Notes: generated from the letters alone by a model not told the origin. 64,000 nt of DNA from Muscardinus avellanarius (GCA_963383645.1 OY726573.1:14175989-14239988); one strand, 5' to 3'. Numbered from the stretch's first letter, positions 20,671 through 31,388 are shown. Numbers and translations: made by a program.

Positions 20671-21475
20671 CAGCGCCTATCCCCAGCTGCTGCAGGCGCC
20701 CACGCTCCCAGCCTTCCCTGAAGCTATCTTTTGGCTGGTGGACACTGCTTTGTTTGGAGACATCTAAGAGGTTACACACATCCCTGGCCAGGGGGCGGCC
20801 CACAGCAATGGTCAACTGATGCCAGCAAGTATAATGGCCCAGTACTTTGGCCTTTTTGGGGGGTACATTGTAATTTTACATCATATTGGGGTTTAGAGTG
20901 TCAGAACAACTCCGTTGGCAGGATCACTTCTCTAGAGCTCCATGGGACCGGGGTACATCTAGATATCCCGGCTTCCTCCCCTGCACTCTCCCTCAGCTCC
21001 TTACCAGACTCCCAAGAGCTCCCCCCCCCCAGGAAGTCTCCTGCACAAGAATCCCCGTGTCAGGCCCCCTGAGGTCCTGGGGTACCCAACCCAAAGACAC
21101 CAGGGCCCCGAAACCCCGGGCGAATGGCTGGCTTTCCATCTCTCCATCTACCCACAGATAGGACGAAGGGCAGGAAGGAGGTTCAAAGTCAGTATGAGCC
21201 TGGACCATCGAGCCCCAAGAGGTTGCCACCTTCCGGTGGCTTCTTGGTCTGGGAAAATGGAGGCTTCTGTGAAGCTGTCAAGGGCTGAAAAGAGATTTCA
21301 GATCCTCAAGTGGGGCTTCCTGCCCTGATGGCTGAAGGAGATGGCCTTCTGGGACAGAAAGAACACGTGGCCAGGAAACACGGTGGGGGAGGGGGAGGGG
21401 AGGAAAGTGACAGGTCCAAGCCCAGCCCCTCCTGAGCACAATCTGAGCACAATCCTGTGTGTGTGCGCGTGTGCA
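20671..21475. other. Single-copy-looking intron sequence
   Basis: GC-rich, no recognised repeat or exon. Confidence 0.5.
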
Positions 21476-21535
21476 CAGTACTGGGGACGGAGCCCACGCA
21501 CACTACCACCGAGCTATATCCCCAGCCCTTTTCTA
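21476..21535 (-). repeat. ID-half SINE, antisense
   Basis: CAGTACTGGGGACGGAGCCC to GAGCTATATCCCCAGCCC. Confidence 0.8.
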
Positions 21536-21547
21536 AATTTATTTATT

Positions 21548-21579
21548 TATTGGCACAAGGGATTGAACCCAAGGGGGGG

Positions 21580-21629
<50 letters not shown>

Positions 21630-22013
21630 TTTTCTCTCTCTCTCTCTCTCTCTCATTACACCCCCAGCTCCTTTTTTTTTTTTTTTTTTGGTGGTGGTGG
21701 TACTGGGGGTGGAACCCAGGGGCTTTCTACCTCCAGGCTATACTCCCAGACCTTTTTTATATTTTATTTGGAAACAGGGTCTCACTAAGTTTCTGAGAGC
21801 CTCACTAAGTAGCTGAGGCTGGCTTCAAACCTGGGCATCCTCCTGTCTCAGCCTCCCAAGCGCGGGGATTACAAGCGTGCGCCACCATGCCCGGCTACCC
21901 CAGCTCCTTTTTAATTTTTTCTTTTTTCTTTTGAAACAGGGTCTGCCTCTGAACCCGCGATCCTACAGTCTCAGGCTCCCAAGTTCTGTGACGACAGGCG
22001 TGCGTCATGCCCA
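21548..22013 (-). repeat. Older B1-dID SINE with (CT)n inside its ID half, split by a younger copy
   Basis: GGGATTGAACCCAAG is followed by about 70 bp of CT repeat (21584-21654) and then ACACCCCCAGCTCC, so the microsatellite replaces the middle of the ID half. The B1 half is 21894-22013. CCCCAGCTCCTTTTT occurs on both sides of the guest. Confidence 0.85.
21691..21893 (-). repeat. B1-dID SINE, subfamily 2
   Basis: Full-length antisense copy with CCTCCAGGCTATACTCCC and ending GCGCCACCATGCCCGGCT. Confidence 0.93.
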
Positions 22014-22594
22014 GTGGGCCTGAAGAAAATTTTGAAACAGTTTCCTCTAGACCCCATTGCTCCAAATATTCCAGGAATATCCTTCGGCAGAAGGACCCTG
22101 TTCAAGCGCCCATGTCCGATTTCTTTCCACTACGTCCTATTTGAAAGGATGGCTTGCTTGAGACGCTGTGGCCAAGTGGGAACCCCAGTCCTGCATGTGA
22201 CCTACAGCTAGTCCCTGCCCTTCGCTGGCACTCCGTCTCCCCATCGGCCAGACGTGGGGTCAGGCCCCATGGACCATCTCTAGACTCCTCCTGGTATTAG
22301 GGCCCAGGATTCCAGTCCCCAGGGGCTTTTTGAACAATGCCATGCTTAGAAAGGTTTAGCAACTGGCTCTCTGGGGCAGGAAGAAAAGCCTTGATGTGTA
22401 GCACGTGCCAATTTCCAAGGTGTAAATAATCCCACCACGGCCAATTTCACACTATCAGCACGACATCAGAACTCAGAGCAGGGAAGCCATGTGCCCACTC
22501 AGCTCTGGAGAGCCAGCGCGAGCCGGTGCAGGCTGACAACACAGCGCCCTTTCTTGTTCGCAGAGAACAAGAGAAGTTCATTTTAGACCCTCCA
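22014..22594. other. Single-copy-looking intron sequence
   Basis: No recognised repeat or exon. Confidence 0.5.
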
Positions 22595-22595
22595 T

Positions 22596-22740
22596 TCCTG
22601 GGGATGGACCCCCTGAGGTGCTCTGCCACCGGGCTACAACCCCAGCCCCCTCTTTTTTTTTTTGCAGTACTGGGTATGGAACTCAGGGGCATTCTACCTC
22701 TGAGCTACACCCCCAGACCTACTTTTTATTCTTCTTTTTT
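22596..22740 (-). repeat. Two consecutive antisense ID halves
   Basis: The first (22596-22650) is diverged. The second (22664-22740) reads GCAGTACTGGGTATGGAACT to CACCCCCAGACCTA. Confidence 0.8.
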
Positions 22741-22753
22741 TTTTTTGTTTTTC

Positions 22754-22897
22754 GGTGGTACTGGGGTTCCTGGAAACCCTTCTACCTCCGGGCTACATTC
22801 CCAGACCTATTTTTATATATATTTTTTGGAAACAGGGTCTCTTAAGCCAGCGCGGCCGGCTTCGAACCTGCGCGATCCTCCTGTCTCCGCCTCCCAA
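22754..22897 (-). repeat. B1-dID SINE, subfamily 1, 5'-truncated
   Basis: GGTGGTACTGGGGTTCCTGG, then the AAGCCAGC/GCTGGC-type hairpin. The copy stops at CCTCCCAAG without its B1 start. TTCCTGGAA is at 22767-22775. Confidence 0.9.
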
Positions 22898-23943
22898 GAG
22901 CAGCTGCTATTACCGCTATGGTTTCTCTAAGCCTGGGGTGCTTATGCATGGGAGGGGTATTGAATCCAAGGGGCCACCATGGCTGCCGCCACCCTTTCTC
23001 TGGCCTCGGGATTGGAGGGGGCACTTGCTCACTTCAGTTCAGCAGCCCGACGCCACAGACAGGAGGACCCCAGGACCTCAGACAGGGAGCGCGGGCCCTT
23101 GGCCAGAGCCCTGGGCTCCACCGCACCCCGAGAGGCCACCCAGGGGGTGTGCAGGCCTGCAGGCCCGCCTCAGCCCCGCTGTGCAGCCTACACTCCTCAT
23201 TGCCACCAACCTCGGCCCACCCGGTCCCAGTGACAGCTGTGTGACAGGGGGTCTCCCATCCTCTCTTTCCCTGACACCTGTCACTTGTCCCCCCCCCCCC
23301 CCCCCGCCATCCCCATGGAGTCGCCGGTGGGAAGAGGTCCCAGGAGGGGCTAAATATTCCGCCCCCACTTGCTCCTCTGGCCTCTGGGTTCATCCCTTTA
23401 TCTCCTCCTCCGCTGGTGGCGGGTCCACCTGCAGAGGCCCTGACAGCGGAACAATGGAGTCCCGGGACCCACAATGGGCACGGCTCCCTTTGTGCTCCCC
23501 GGGGTGACAAGGCCCCTGCGGTGGGGTGGGGGATGGGCGCTGTCCAGGCCCTGCTCACCCCCGGCCTGACCTCTGCCCCCCGCCCTTTGTGTAGCCCCAA
23601 AAATAGGAAAGAGAAGAGAGGGGAGGGGAGGAGGCCCCGGAGTGGTGAAGGGCTGAGAGAAGTGGAATCAGAGGCAAGGAATCCAGAAAGAGAAACAGAG
23701 AGAGGCAGACAGGAGAGGGAACGGGAGGAGGAAGGGGACGTGCGGGCTGCCTAGAGGCAGTTGGACCTTATCACACTGCAGTCTGGGGGTTCCGGAGGGT
23801 CACAGGCATCGGCAGGTCCGCTCAGTTCAACCTGACACGTGGATCCCAGCCAGCAGCGAGTGCGCAGGTCCCATCTCTGGTTTCCTTTCCTGGAGGAGGT
23901 TGCTGGCAGGCTGAGCCCATGTGGACACACCTAAGTCTAACCC
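22898..23943. other. GC-rich single-copy-looking intron sequence
   Basis: Long open frames reflect GC content and do not resemble known proteins. A 16-nt C run is at about 23290-23305 and a purine-rich AGAGA stretch is at 23600-23740. Confidence 0.5.
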
Positions 23944-24096
23944 GGCGGCTCTCAGCCAGGGTCATCTGATTGTCACGACCGGCCGGGGCAGGGACTGGCA
24001 TGGAGCGGGGAAACGTCAGCGATGCTGTTTACGACCTACAGTGTCCCGAGCAGCCCCATCACGAGGATTCCCCGGCCGTAAGGCAGGAGTGCAAAA
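23944..24096 (+). mobile_element. MER5-like (hAT-Charlie) DNA transposon
   Basis: CGGCTCTCAGCCAGGGTCAT, TTGTCACGACCGGCCGGGGC, TACAGTGTCCCGAGCAGCCC and CCCCGGCCGTAAGGC occur in the order of the MER5A consensus as I remember it. Confidence 0.6.
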
Positions 24097-24490
24097 CCCG
24101 GATCCAAAGCTCGGCACCGGGGCCAGGCGGCCTCCTGCGCAAGGTCCTGGGTTCCACCCCCGGGGGGACACAAAAAGAAAACTTGGCTTAAACACTGTAA
24201 ATAATTGCTCAGTGTCTTAAGATGGTCCCTGGACATTCCCTCCGGCCCCTCTGTTTGGAAGGTCCCTTTCCTCAGGGAAACTCCTCTGAAGGGAGCTCAG
24301 AGCTCACACCCGGGAGCCGCGGGCTGCACACAGATAGTATGGGCTCCTGCTCCAGGTAACGAGGACAGCAGGGACCAGGCAGCAGCTCTTTTTATTCACC
24401 TGCACTTCACGCTCATTCTACCTGCAAAAGCTGCCAGGATAGGGGCCCTGCCTCCATTTCTAAATAAAATGCTTTGAGCCTGGTGTGGTG
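24097..24490. other. Single-copy-looking intron sequence
   Basis: An ID-like scrap (CAAGGTCCTGGGTTCCACCC) is near 24140; otherwise nothing recognised. Confidence 0.45.
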
Positions 24491-24651
24491 GAGCCGGGCG
24501 TGGTGGCGCATGCTTGGGAGGCGGAGACAGGAGGATCGCTCAAGTACGAAGCCAGCCGTGCTGGCTTAAGAGACCCTGTTTCCAAATAATAAAAATATAA
24601 AGTAGGTCTGGGAGTGTAGCCTGGAGGTAGAAGGGCCAGAGTCAATACCAC
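24491..24651 (+). repeat. B1-dID SINE, subfamily 1, with deletions
   Basis: It has GAGCCGGGCGTGGTGGCGCA and the hairpin GAAGCCAGCCGTGCTGGCTT. The ID half ends irregularly (GAAGGGCCAGAGTCAATACC) and lacks the STAT-like motif. Confidence 0.88.
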
Positions 24652-24987
24652 TCGCGGGCTCTCGGGCCAAGTGCCCGGGAGCTGCTTCCTACTCACGCCT
24701 GTGGGCTTCGCGGGAGCTCAGTTTCCTCCTGTGTAAACACGGCACCCGCCACACGTGAGCAGGAGAGAGGACCACGTGACTGATGACGTAAAGGGGGCCC
24801 TGCACACATGATGTCTCCATCACGGAGCCCGGGGCGGGTCCAATCTCCCCAAAGTGTTAAGGACCTCACGGCTTGTTTACCTAAGTGCTCCATCCTGGAC
24901 GCCAGCCCTGGATCTTGACTGACTTCTAGTCTGAACTCTGCTTGTCCGGGGCCTTGTTCGGCCGTCATCTATTTCCGACCATCCTCT
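24652..24987. other. Single-copy-looking intron sequence
   Basis: No recognised repeat. Confidence 0.45.
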
Positions 24988-25118
24988 CGCGCTGGGGATT
25001 GAACCCAGGGGCTTTCTACCTCTGTTTCTGAGAGTCTGGCTGAATTGCTGGGGCTCGACCTGAAATCCTCCTGTCTCAGCCTCCCAGATCCTGGGATTAC
25101 AGATGTGCACCACCGTGT
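24988..25118 (-). repeat. Old B1-dID SINE with internal deletion
   Basis: CGCTGGGGATTGAACCCAGG joins the B1 half early and ends GATGTGCACCACCGTG. Confidence 0.8.
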
Positions 25119-25276
25119 AATCTTTCTACAAAATTTGAAGCAAAATGCCCACAGCTGTACTGCCAGATGGTATCCGAGGACTTCTGCCACGTCCTTTACC
25201 CCACCCCCATGATGGCCTGGTCAGTCCTACTTGGAGATGGTGGGGTTAAGGAATGTCCCCTGTCTTTGAAAGGTTC

Positions 25277-25668
25277 CCGAGGTACTTGGGAGTCTGAGAC
25301 AGGAGGATCGCAGGTTCTAGGCCAGCCTCAGCAACTTAGCGAGGTCCCGAAGTACTGGATTAGCGAACCCTGTCTCCATATATAAAAAAAAGAATTGGAG
25401 CCGGGCGTGGTGACACACGCTTGTAATCCCCACGCTTGGGAGGCAGAGACAGGAGGATCGCGCAGGTTCGAAGCCAGCCACGTGCGCTGGCTTAGGAGAC
25501 CCTGTTTCCAAATAAAAATGTAAAAATAGGTCTGGGAGTGTAGCCCGGATGTAGAAGGGCTTCCAGGAACCCCAGTACCACCAAAAAAAAAAAAAAAGAA
25601 AGAAAAAAGAATTGGGCTAGAGGCATAGCTCAGAGGTAGAAGGCCCTTGGGTTCCATCCCTATTACCC
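25277..25668 (+). repeat. Older B1-dID SINE split by a subfamily 1 copy
   Basis: The B1 half (5'-truncated) is 25277-25398 and the ID half is 25603-25668. AAAAAGAATTGG occurs on both sides of the guest, marking the duplication. Confidence 0.9.
25399..25602 (+). repeat. B1-dID SINE, subfamily 1
   Basis: Full copy from AGCCGGGCGTGGTGACACAC to CCCCAGTACCACC. TTCCAGGAA is at 25561-25569. Confidence 0.93.
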
Positions 25669-25814
25669 CTCCCCACACACAACTAGTTGTTGAGGCAACA
25701 GGTGGACCAGCGAGCTCCTTACTGCTGACCCAGGGCCCTGTCCCAAGGCACGGCTGTGGGCTCCACTCGCCCGGCCCAGAATCCACCCTTCACTTCACCC
25801 TTAGACTTGAAGCC

Positions 25815-26240
25815 TGAAACACTCGACATTTTTGGTGGCAAAATACAAGTAACATAACAATTACTACTTTACTGCGCAGTAATTCCATTCACAATGCTGC
25901 ACCACCAACCCATCCCCACTATCTACCTCCACGCTCTTCCCATCATGCTAAAAGTTGAACCTGGCTCCACTAAACGGCTGCTCCCCCTTCCTCGCACCTC
26001 CCAGCCTCCAGCATCCACTCGTCCTAACCACTTGGTTTGCTTAGCCCGGACATTTAATCTAAATGGACGCATACAATATGTAGCCTCTGTGACTCGCTTC
26101 TTTCACTTAGCATGATGTTTAGAGCCTTATCCAGGTTATAGAATTGTGTGAGTGCTTTATTCCTTTGCATGGCTGAGTAATATTCCACTGAATGGACATA
26201 CCACATTTTGTTTATTCAAGTACCCAGTGATCGACATTCT
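25815..26240 (-). mobile_element. L1 fragment, 3' UTR region, antisense
   Basis: CTTTCACTTAGCATGATGTT, TTGCATGGCTGAGTAATATT and ATACCACATTTTGTTTATTC are the antisense of the well-known old L1M 3' UTR. The L1 is heavily diverged and inactive. Confidence 0.82.
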
Positions 26241-26583
26241 GCTGATCGTTCGGTGATCTTGACTGACTTCCAGTCTTTAACTCTCTGCTTGTTTGGGGTC
26301 TAATATCAGCTGCTGGAAGCCTATGAGGATGCCACCCAGAGGTACCCTCAGCTGCCTTGGGCAGCCCAGGCCGTTACTTCTCAAGGTCTTCCCAAAGGAA
26401 ACTTACATCAAGCTACCACCACCATCCTCATGCCAATGACTCTCACCCCAATCCCGTCCTCCGAAGAAGCAGGTGGAAGCCGGACCAAGTTGACCCAACC
26501 CCTTCCACTGTGGTTTATTATTCTTTCCTTGGGTCAGCCCATTTCAGTCCTAAGAGACAGGGTCACTATTACCTGCTTCAGAG
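26241..26583. other. Single-copy-looking intron sequence
   Basis: No recognised repeat. Confidence 0.45.
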
Positions 26584-26605
26584 AGTTAGAAACAAGCCTG
26601 CAATT

Positions 26606-26608
26606 TTC

Positions 26609-26639
<31 letters not shown>

Positions 26640-26862
26640 CTTTTCTTTTCTTTTCTTTTCTTTTCTTTTTGCAGCACAGGGGATGGAGCCCAGGGCCATT
26701 CTACATTCAAGCGACATCCCAGCCCTGTTTTTTATTCTTTATTTTGAAACAGGGTCTCACTGAGTTGCGGAGGGCCTCACTAAGTAGCTGAGGCTGGCCC
26801 CGAACCCGCGATCCTCCTGTCTCAGCCTCCCGAATGCTGGGATTACAACCGTGCGCCACCAT
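26606..26862 (-). repeat. B1-dID SINE with (CTTTT)n tail
   Basis: A CTTTT pentamer repeat to about 26668 marks the tail. The SINE follows from GCAGCACAGGGGATGGAGCC to CCGTGCGCCACCA. Confidence 0.92.
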
Positions 26863-27027
26863 TTTTAGACCTCTTCCACATCCTGTTCTGCCCACCAACA
26901 CTTCAGTCGAATGCTAAGGGTCATATTCCCATTCCCAGCCCACCTATTCCCAGCTTGGTAAACAGAAGCCCCAAACTAAAAAGATCCATGAACATCTAGG
27001 TCACTCATCTATACAACCTATTTTTTG

Positions 27028-27223
27028 TGTGTGTGTGTGTGTGTGGTACTGGGGTTCCTGGAAACCCTTCTACCTCCGGGCTATACTCCCAGGCCTATTT
27101 TTTATATATATTTTTGGAAACAGGGTCTCTTAAGCCAGCGCGGCTGGTTTCGAACCTGCGCAATCCTCCTGTCTCTGCCTCCCAAGCATGAGGATTACAA
27201 GCGTGCGCCACCACGCCCGGCTC
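27028..27223 (-). repeat. B1-dID SINE, subfamily 1, with (TG)n tail
   Basis: GGTACTGGGGTTCCTGGAAA to GCGCCACCACGCCCGGCT. Near-identical TACAACCT-T flanks mark the insertion. TTCCTGGAA is at 27055-27063. Confidence 0.94.
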
Positions 27224-27249
27224 TACAACCTTTTTTTTTTTTTTTTTTT

Positions 27250-27748
27250 CAGGGAACACAATCCTGCTAGTGCTGAGCTCCTCCCGCAGGGCCGGCTGCA
27301 GCTGGGTTCGCCCTCCAGGCTCTCCTGAGGAGCCTTGGAAGTCACTGCCAGCCCCTGGCTGAGCGGCTGGAGCAGCCAGGACCTCAAGAGGAGCCCACTC
27401 TACAAGAGGCTGCCTGGAACCCGCCAGGAACGGAGCTACGCATCGGCCCAGGTCCCCCGCCGCAAAGGACTGTGAGCCAAGCTGTGTGTCAGAGGCCGCA
27501 GGGGACCGGTGGGCAGTTCTGCAAAGGAAGAACTCTGCTACTGACGGCTGTGGCCCGGAGGACCTTAGACACCACCGGGTCCGCCGCCACTCTTCCAGGG
27601 AGGTGGACAGGAGAGGCTGTTCCACAGACCAAGTCCTCCAAGCCAGGAAAGGAGTCACAGGACCTCACGGTTCCAAAGCAGTACCCCTCCCTCTCCACCG
27701 AGTGGCGGCCCCACAGACGTACACTGGGCAAGTCAAGCCTGGCCCTGG
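27250..27748. other. GC-rich single-copy-looking intron sequence
   Basis: Overlapping open frames on both strands have no family resemblance; no splice-bounded exon seen. Confidence 0.5.
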
Positions 27749-27958
27749 AGACCAGGCGTGGTGGCAAGCATCTGTAATCCCAGCGCCTGGGAGGCCCAGA
27801 CGGTTCAAGGCCAGGCTCGGCAACTTAGTGGATAAGACCACCGGCAGCTTAGCAAGGCCCTCAGCAACTTAGCAAGACCCTGTTTCAAAAGAAAATATAA
27901 AAAAAGAGGCTGGGGATGTAGCTCGGCGGTAGAATACCCGTGGGTTCAATCCTCAGTT
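27749..27958 (+). repeat. Older B1-dID SINE with polypurine tail
   Basis: AGACCAGGCGTGGTGGCAAG to GGTTCAATCCTCAGTT; the A tail passes directly into the purine tract. Confidence 0.88.
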
Positions 27959-28203
27959 AAAAGGAAGGAGGAGGAGGAGGAGAAGAAGAGGAGGAAGGGA
28001 GGAGGAAGAGGAGGAGAAGGAGGAGGAGAAAAAGGAGGGGAGGAGGAGGGGAGGAGGAGGAGAAGGGGAGGAGGAAGAGGAGGGGAGGAAGAAGAGGGGG
28101 AGGAGGGGAGGAGGAGGAGGAAGAGGAGGAGGAGAAGGGGAGGAGGAGGGGAGGAGGAGGAAGAAGAGGAGGAGGAGGAGGAGGAGGAGGAGGAGGAGGA
28201 GAA
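27959..28203 (+). repeat. Polypurine (GGA/GAA)n microsatellite
   Basis: 245 consecutive purines, beginning at the 3' tail of the SINE at 27749-27958. Confidence 0.97.
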
Positions 28204-28864
28204 TCATCATCATTCTTAGAGGTGCTCTACAACCAGTATGCAGGTGTGTCCCTGAGGAGACTGGTGGGGCCTCCCTTCCTGGCCTCCTCTGCCCCGACCT
28301 CCCTGAGTACCAACGTTCCTCTCTGCCCTGTCCACCATGACAGCTCCCCGGGCAGGTGATAACATTCCCCAAGTGAGCTGGCTCTTCACGAAGATGAGTT
28401 CAGCGTGAGGTTGTACCAGCTTCCAGAACAAATTCTTAGCTTAGGAATTCTCTCTCTCCTGTTCCGCAGGCAAAAGCAAATCCGCCTCTCTCGGGCAGGC
28501 AGCCTTGCACGGGGTCTTTGATTCACGCAGAGCAAGAGTCGACAGGTCTGGAGGTGCCGAGCTCCCTGCACCACTTCCCCCGGGGCCCTCCTGGCCTCCG
28601 GCCCACCGAGAGGAGGCCCGCCCAGCCTCTGCGGTGGGAGGCCCCACAGGCCAGCACTTGAATCCCAGGGATGGCTCAAGCTCCCCAGAGACCAAAGGTA
28701 GGACCTGGCCAAAGCTACAAGCGTGGCTCCAAGCGCCCGCGTTCCCCTGGGACCCCTCTGGGAGGACGGCCTTCCAAAGTGTGTTTCTGTGCCGCTTGAC
28801 CAGTTAAAGTCACATTTTAAAGGTTCAGAATAAAGAAAGGAATTAGGCACAAAACCAAAAGGAG
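28204..28864. other. GC-rich single-copy-looking intron sequence
   Basis: No recognised repeat or exon. Confidence 0.5.
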
Positions 28865-29060
28865 ACAGGGCGCGATAGCACAATGCCTGTAATCCCAGTA
28901 CTTGGGAGGCCGAGAAGAGGATCGCAGGTTCAAAGGACGGCCTCGGCAACTCAGCCAAGACCCCCAGCAATTAAGCAAGACCCTATTTCAAAATAAAAAC
29001 AAGGGCTGAGGGTATATATAGTTTGGAGGTAGAATGCCCCTGGGTTCAATCCCTAGAATC
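28865..29060 (+). repeat. Older B1-dID SINE
   Basis: GGGCGCGATAGCACAATGCC to TCAATCCCTAGAATC. Confidence 0.87.
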
Positions 29061-29084
29061 TCACCTGTCCCCCCAAAAAGAGAG

Positions 29085-29200
29085 AGAAAGACAGGCCTTG
29101 CTCATGCTAGGCAAGAATTCCACCACTGAGCTACACTGCTACATCAGTTGCCATATTTTTTTTTTTCTGTTGCTGTTTTTGTGGTACTGGGAACTGAACT
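29085..29200 (-). repeat. ID-type fragments, antisense
   Basis: CATGCTAGGCAAGAATTCCA with CACTGAGCTACAC, then a T run and GTGGTACTGGGAACTGAAC. Confidence 0.65.
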
Positions 29201-29462
29201 ATCTGGAAAGGGGAAGGATCCCCCAGGGCTGGCACAAATGGATATCCTTCCTGGGCCCTCGGCAACCCTCTGTCCCTAACCCCCACTCCTATTCCAAGCC
29301 CCACCAGCATCTAGAAGCCTCAACGATCCCAGGACCAGAACTCTGTTCCGCAGGGCTCTGTACCCTCTGGTGCCCAAAATCAAGGCTCAAAAACGTTTTG
29401 CACCAAGGAACTCCATGCATCCATCCCAGAATAGTAGATTTCGGTGCAAAAGTGAAATACAA

Positions 29463-29836
29463 GCCAGGCACATGCCTGGAATTCCAATACGGGAGGATCA
29501 CAAGGCCCAGATCAGCCTCAGCAACTTAGAAAGTCCTTATTTCAAAATAAAAATAAAGCCGGGCGTGGCGGCGCACGCTTGTAATCCCCACGCTTGGGAG
29601 GCGGAGACAGGAGGATCGCACAGGTTCGGAGCCAGCCTCGCCGGCTTAAGAGACCCTGTTTCCAAATAAAAAAAATATATAAAACAGGTCTGGGAGTGTA
29701 GCTCAGAGGTAGAAGGGCTTCCAGGAACCCCACTACCACCAAAAAATAAATAAATATAAAGAAAAATAAAATAGAAAGGGCTGGGAGGTGCAGGTCTGAG
29801 GTAGAATGTCCCTGGGATCAATCCCTAGTACCAAAA
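29463..29836 (+). repeat. Older B1-dID SINE split by a subfamily 1 copy
   Basis: The B1 half is 29463-29557 and the ID half is about 29770-29836 (GGGCTGGGAGGTGCAGGTCT). The guest is in the linker, same orientation. Confidence 0.87.
29558..29769 (+). repeat. B1-dID SINE, subfamily 1
   Basis: GCCGGGCGTGGCGGCGCACG to CCCCACTACCACC and an AAAT-rich tail. TTCCAGGAA is at 29719-29727. Confidence 0.93.
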
Positions 29837-29864
29837 ATAAAGTAAAATAGAATAAAATATACGA

Positions 29865-30190
29865 AGTCTCGACCTGCGATGGCTCGATTTAGGATTTTTT
29901 TTACTTTTTCATGCTGCCAAAACAAGATGCATTCAGCCAAACCCGCACCTTGAATTTGGCTCTTTTCCGGAGCTAGCTATACGTACATGCTCAGACCACC
30001 TGTCACGAGGCTGGGCGGTGGCCGCAGAGCCAGCTCCCAGCCAGCCTATCATCTAAAGGGAAAACAATCCAAGCTCTACGGGGCGCCCTGTGCATGGCTC
30101 AGGGGTACTGTCCATTAGGTGGATTCAATGTATCTTCAACTTGTGAGATTTTCATTTTAGGATGGGACATAGACCCGTTGGAAGTTGGGG
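29865..30190 (+). mobile_element. Tigger2/MER8-like DNA transposon
   Basis: TCTCGACCTGCGATGGCTCG, AAGATGCATTCAGCCAAACC, TCTTTTCCGGAGCTAGCTAT and AGGATGGGACATAGACC follow the order of MER8 as I remember it. Confidence 0.65.
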
Positions 30191-30270
30191 ACAGCTGGAC
30201 ATTGGAAACTAATACTGCGGATGTATAGTTGTCCACATACTTTATAAGACTCAAGTTAATGGTACAATTC

Positions 30271-30320
<50 letters not shown>

Positions 30321-30728
30321 GGGGACTGAACCCAGGGGTATTCTACACATCCGAGACGCATCCCCTGCCCTTTTTATTTTATTTGTTTATTTTTGGTGGT
30401 ACTGGGGTTCCTGGAAGCCCTTCTACTTCCGGGCTACACTCCCAGACCTATTTTATACTTTTTTTTTAATTTTGGGAAACAGGGTCTCCTAAGCCAGTGC
30501 AGTTGGCTTAGAACCTGCGGGATCCTCCTGTCTCCACCTCCCAAGCGCGGGGATTACAAGCGTGCGCCACCACGCCCGGCTATTTGTTTATTTTTTAAAT
30601 TTTGAAACAGGGTCTCACTAGGTTGCTGAGAGCCTGGCTCAGTTGCCGAGGCTGATTTTGAACCTGCAATCCTTCCATCTCAGTCTCCTGCCTACTGGAA
30701 TTACAGGCCTGCCCCACCGTGCCTGGCT
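30271..30728 (-). repeat. Older B1-dID SINE with (GT)n tail, split by a subfamily 1 copy
   Basis: The tail is a GT repeat (30271-30316), the ID half is 30317-30380 and the B1 half is 30582-30728. ATTTGTTTATTTTT on both sides of the guest looks like the duplication. Confidence 0.9.
30394..30581 (-). repeat. B1-dID SINE, subfamily 1
   Basis: GGTGGTACTGGGGTTCCTGG to GCGCCACCACGCCCGGCT. TTCCTGGAA is at 30408-30416. Confidence 0.94.
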
Positions 30729-30759
30729 AGGCACTTCTTTTTTTTTTTTTTTTTAAATG

Positions 30760-31334
30760 ACTATAGAGCTGGATCTAGAGAGTGGGTCTAGCAACTTCTG
30801 TAAATTGGGAGCAATCGTGAACATAAACCGTATTTCCGGCGTGATGTGAACACAACTGGTTTCCACGGGCGGCCACATCACAGCCACTGTGGACGGCTGT
30901 GGTCGGTGGCCCACCTTGGCATGGAAGAAACGCAAACTCTCCAGATAGAGGAGAGTCTCTTCCCATCCCAACTCAGGGCCCCTGAATCCCATATGTGGCC
31001 AGAAACCCGTTCCCCAGGCCCCAGCCCTCGGAGCCCCGGAAGGAGCAGCTCCTTGCTGAGGCCAGCAACTCCTCAGTCCCGGTGGGCAAACAGGAGGAAG
31101 TGGAGTTTTAGGGTTCTGGCTATAAGAGACCTGGCTTTGGCTCCATTAAAAAGTCTTCTTGTTTTATTCTTAGAAGGAGAGTCATCAGAAAGTGTCCTAT
31201 GGCTCCGATCTTTCTGGTGCGACCTGGGGGTTACTGCACGCACCACAGAAAGCCCAGGTTGGGGTTACATCAGAGTCCGGCCATCTCCTCCCCGCTCCCC
31301 ACACCCCACACGGGAAGCAGAGGGGACAGCTCAC
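30760..31334. other. Single-copy-looking intron sequence just downstream of the linker exon
   Basis: No SINE. The part from 30790 to 30930 has retained CpGs (CGTATTTCCGGCGTG) and could be conserved noncoding sequence. Confidence 0.45.
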
Positions 31335-31388
31335 CTTCGGGCTCTTCCACACTGCTAGCCGCGGTGGTTGGTGGCGCCACAGGGATCT
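31335..31388 (-). CDS. NTN1: Netrin-1 54-nt linker exon between EGF 3 and the NTR domain (exon 5 by human numbering)
   Basis: This very short exon was found by reading the minus strand downstream of the EGF 3 exon. It completes the split Lys codon and encodes IPVAPPTTAASSVEEPE followed by one base of the next codon. That is the flexible Pro/Thr/Ser/Ala linker between the EGF stalk and the C-terminal netrin-like (NTR/C345C) domain of netrin-1. A strong pyrimidine tract (CCTTGTTTTTTCCTCCTCC) precedes the acceptor AAAG, and the donor is GTGAGC. The length is a multiple of three (18 codons) and the phase is 1-1, so skipping it would keep the frame. The next exon should open with the Asp-Cys-Asp of the NTR domain, but it is not in this window. 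Confidence 0.95.

Larger units (their letters stand above)
1..31334 (-). other. NTN1: NTN1 intron after the linker exon, 5' part only (at least 31.3 kb)
   Basis: This is everything downstream of the linker exon on the minus strand. I searched it for the expected Cys-rich start of the NTR domain and for the terminal coding exon and found neither, so the intron probably runs past the window edge. An overlooked short exon of about 75 nt is the main alternative. Confidence 0.8.

Noticed and set aside
22755..23600. 250-residue and 188-residue open frames
   Set aside because: The first starts inside a SINE and both run through GC-rich intron; no protein family is recognisable.
1..31334. Search for the netrin NTR-domain exons downstream of the linker exon
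   Set aside because: No minus-strand sequence with the expected Cys-Lys-rich NTR start or the terminal exon was seen, so none is annotated.
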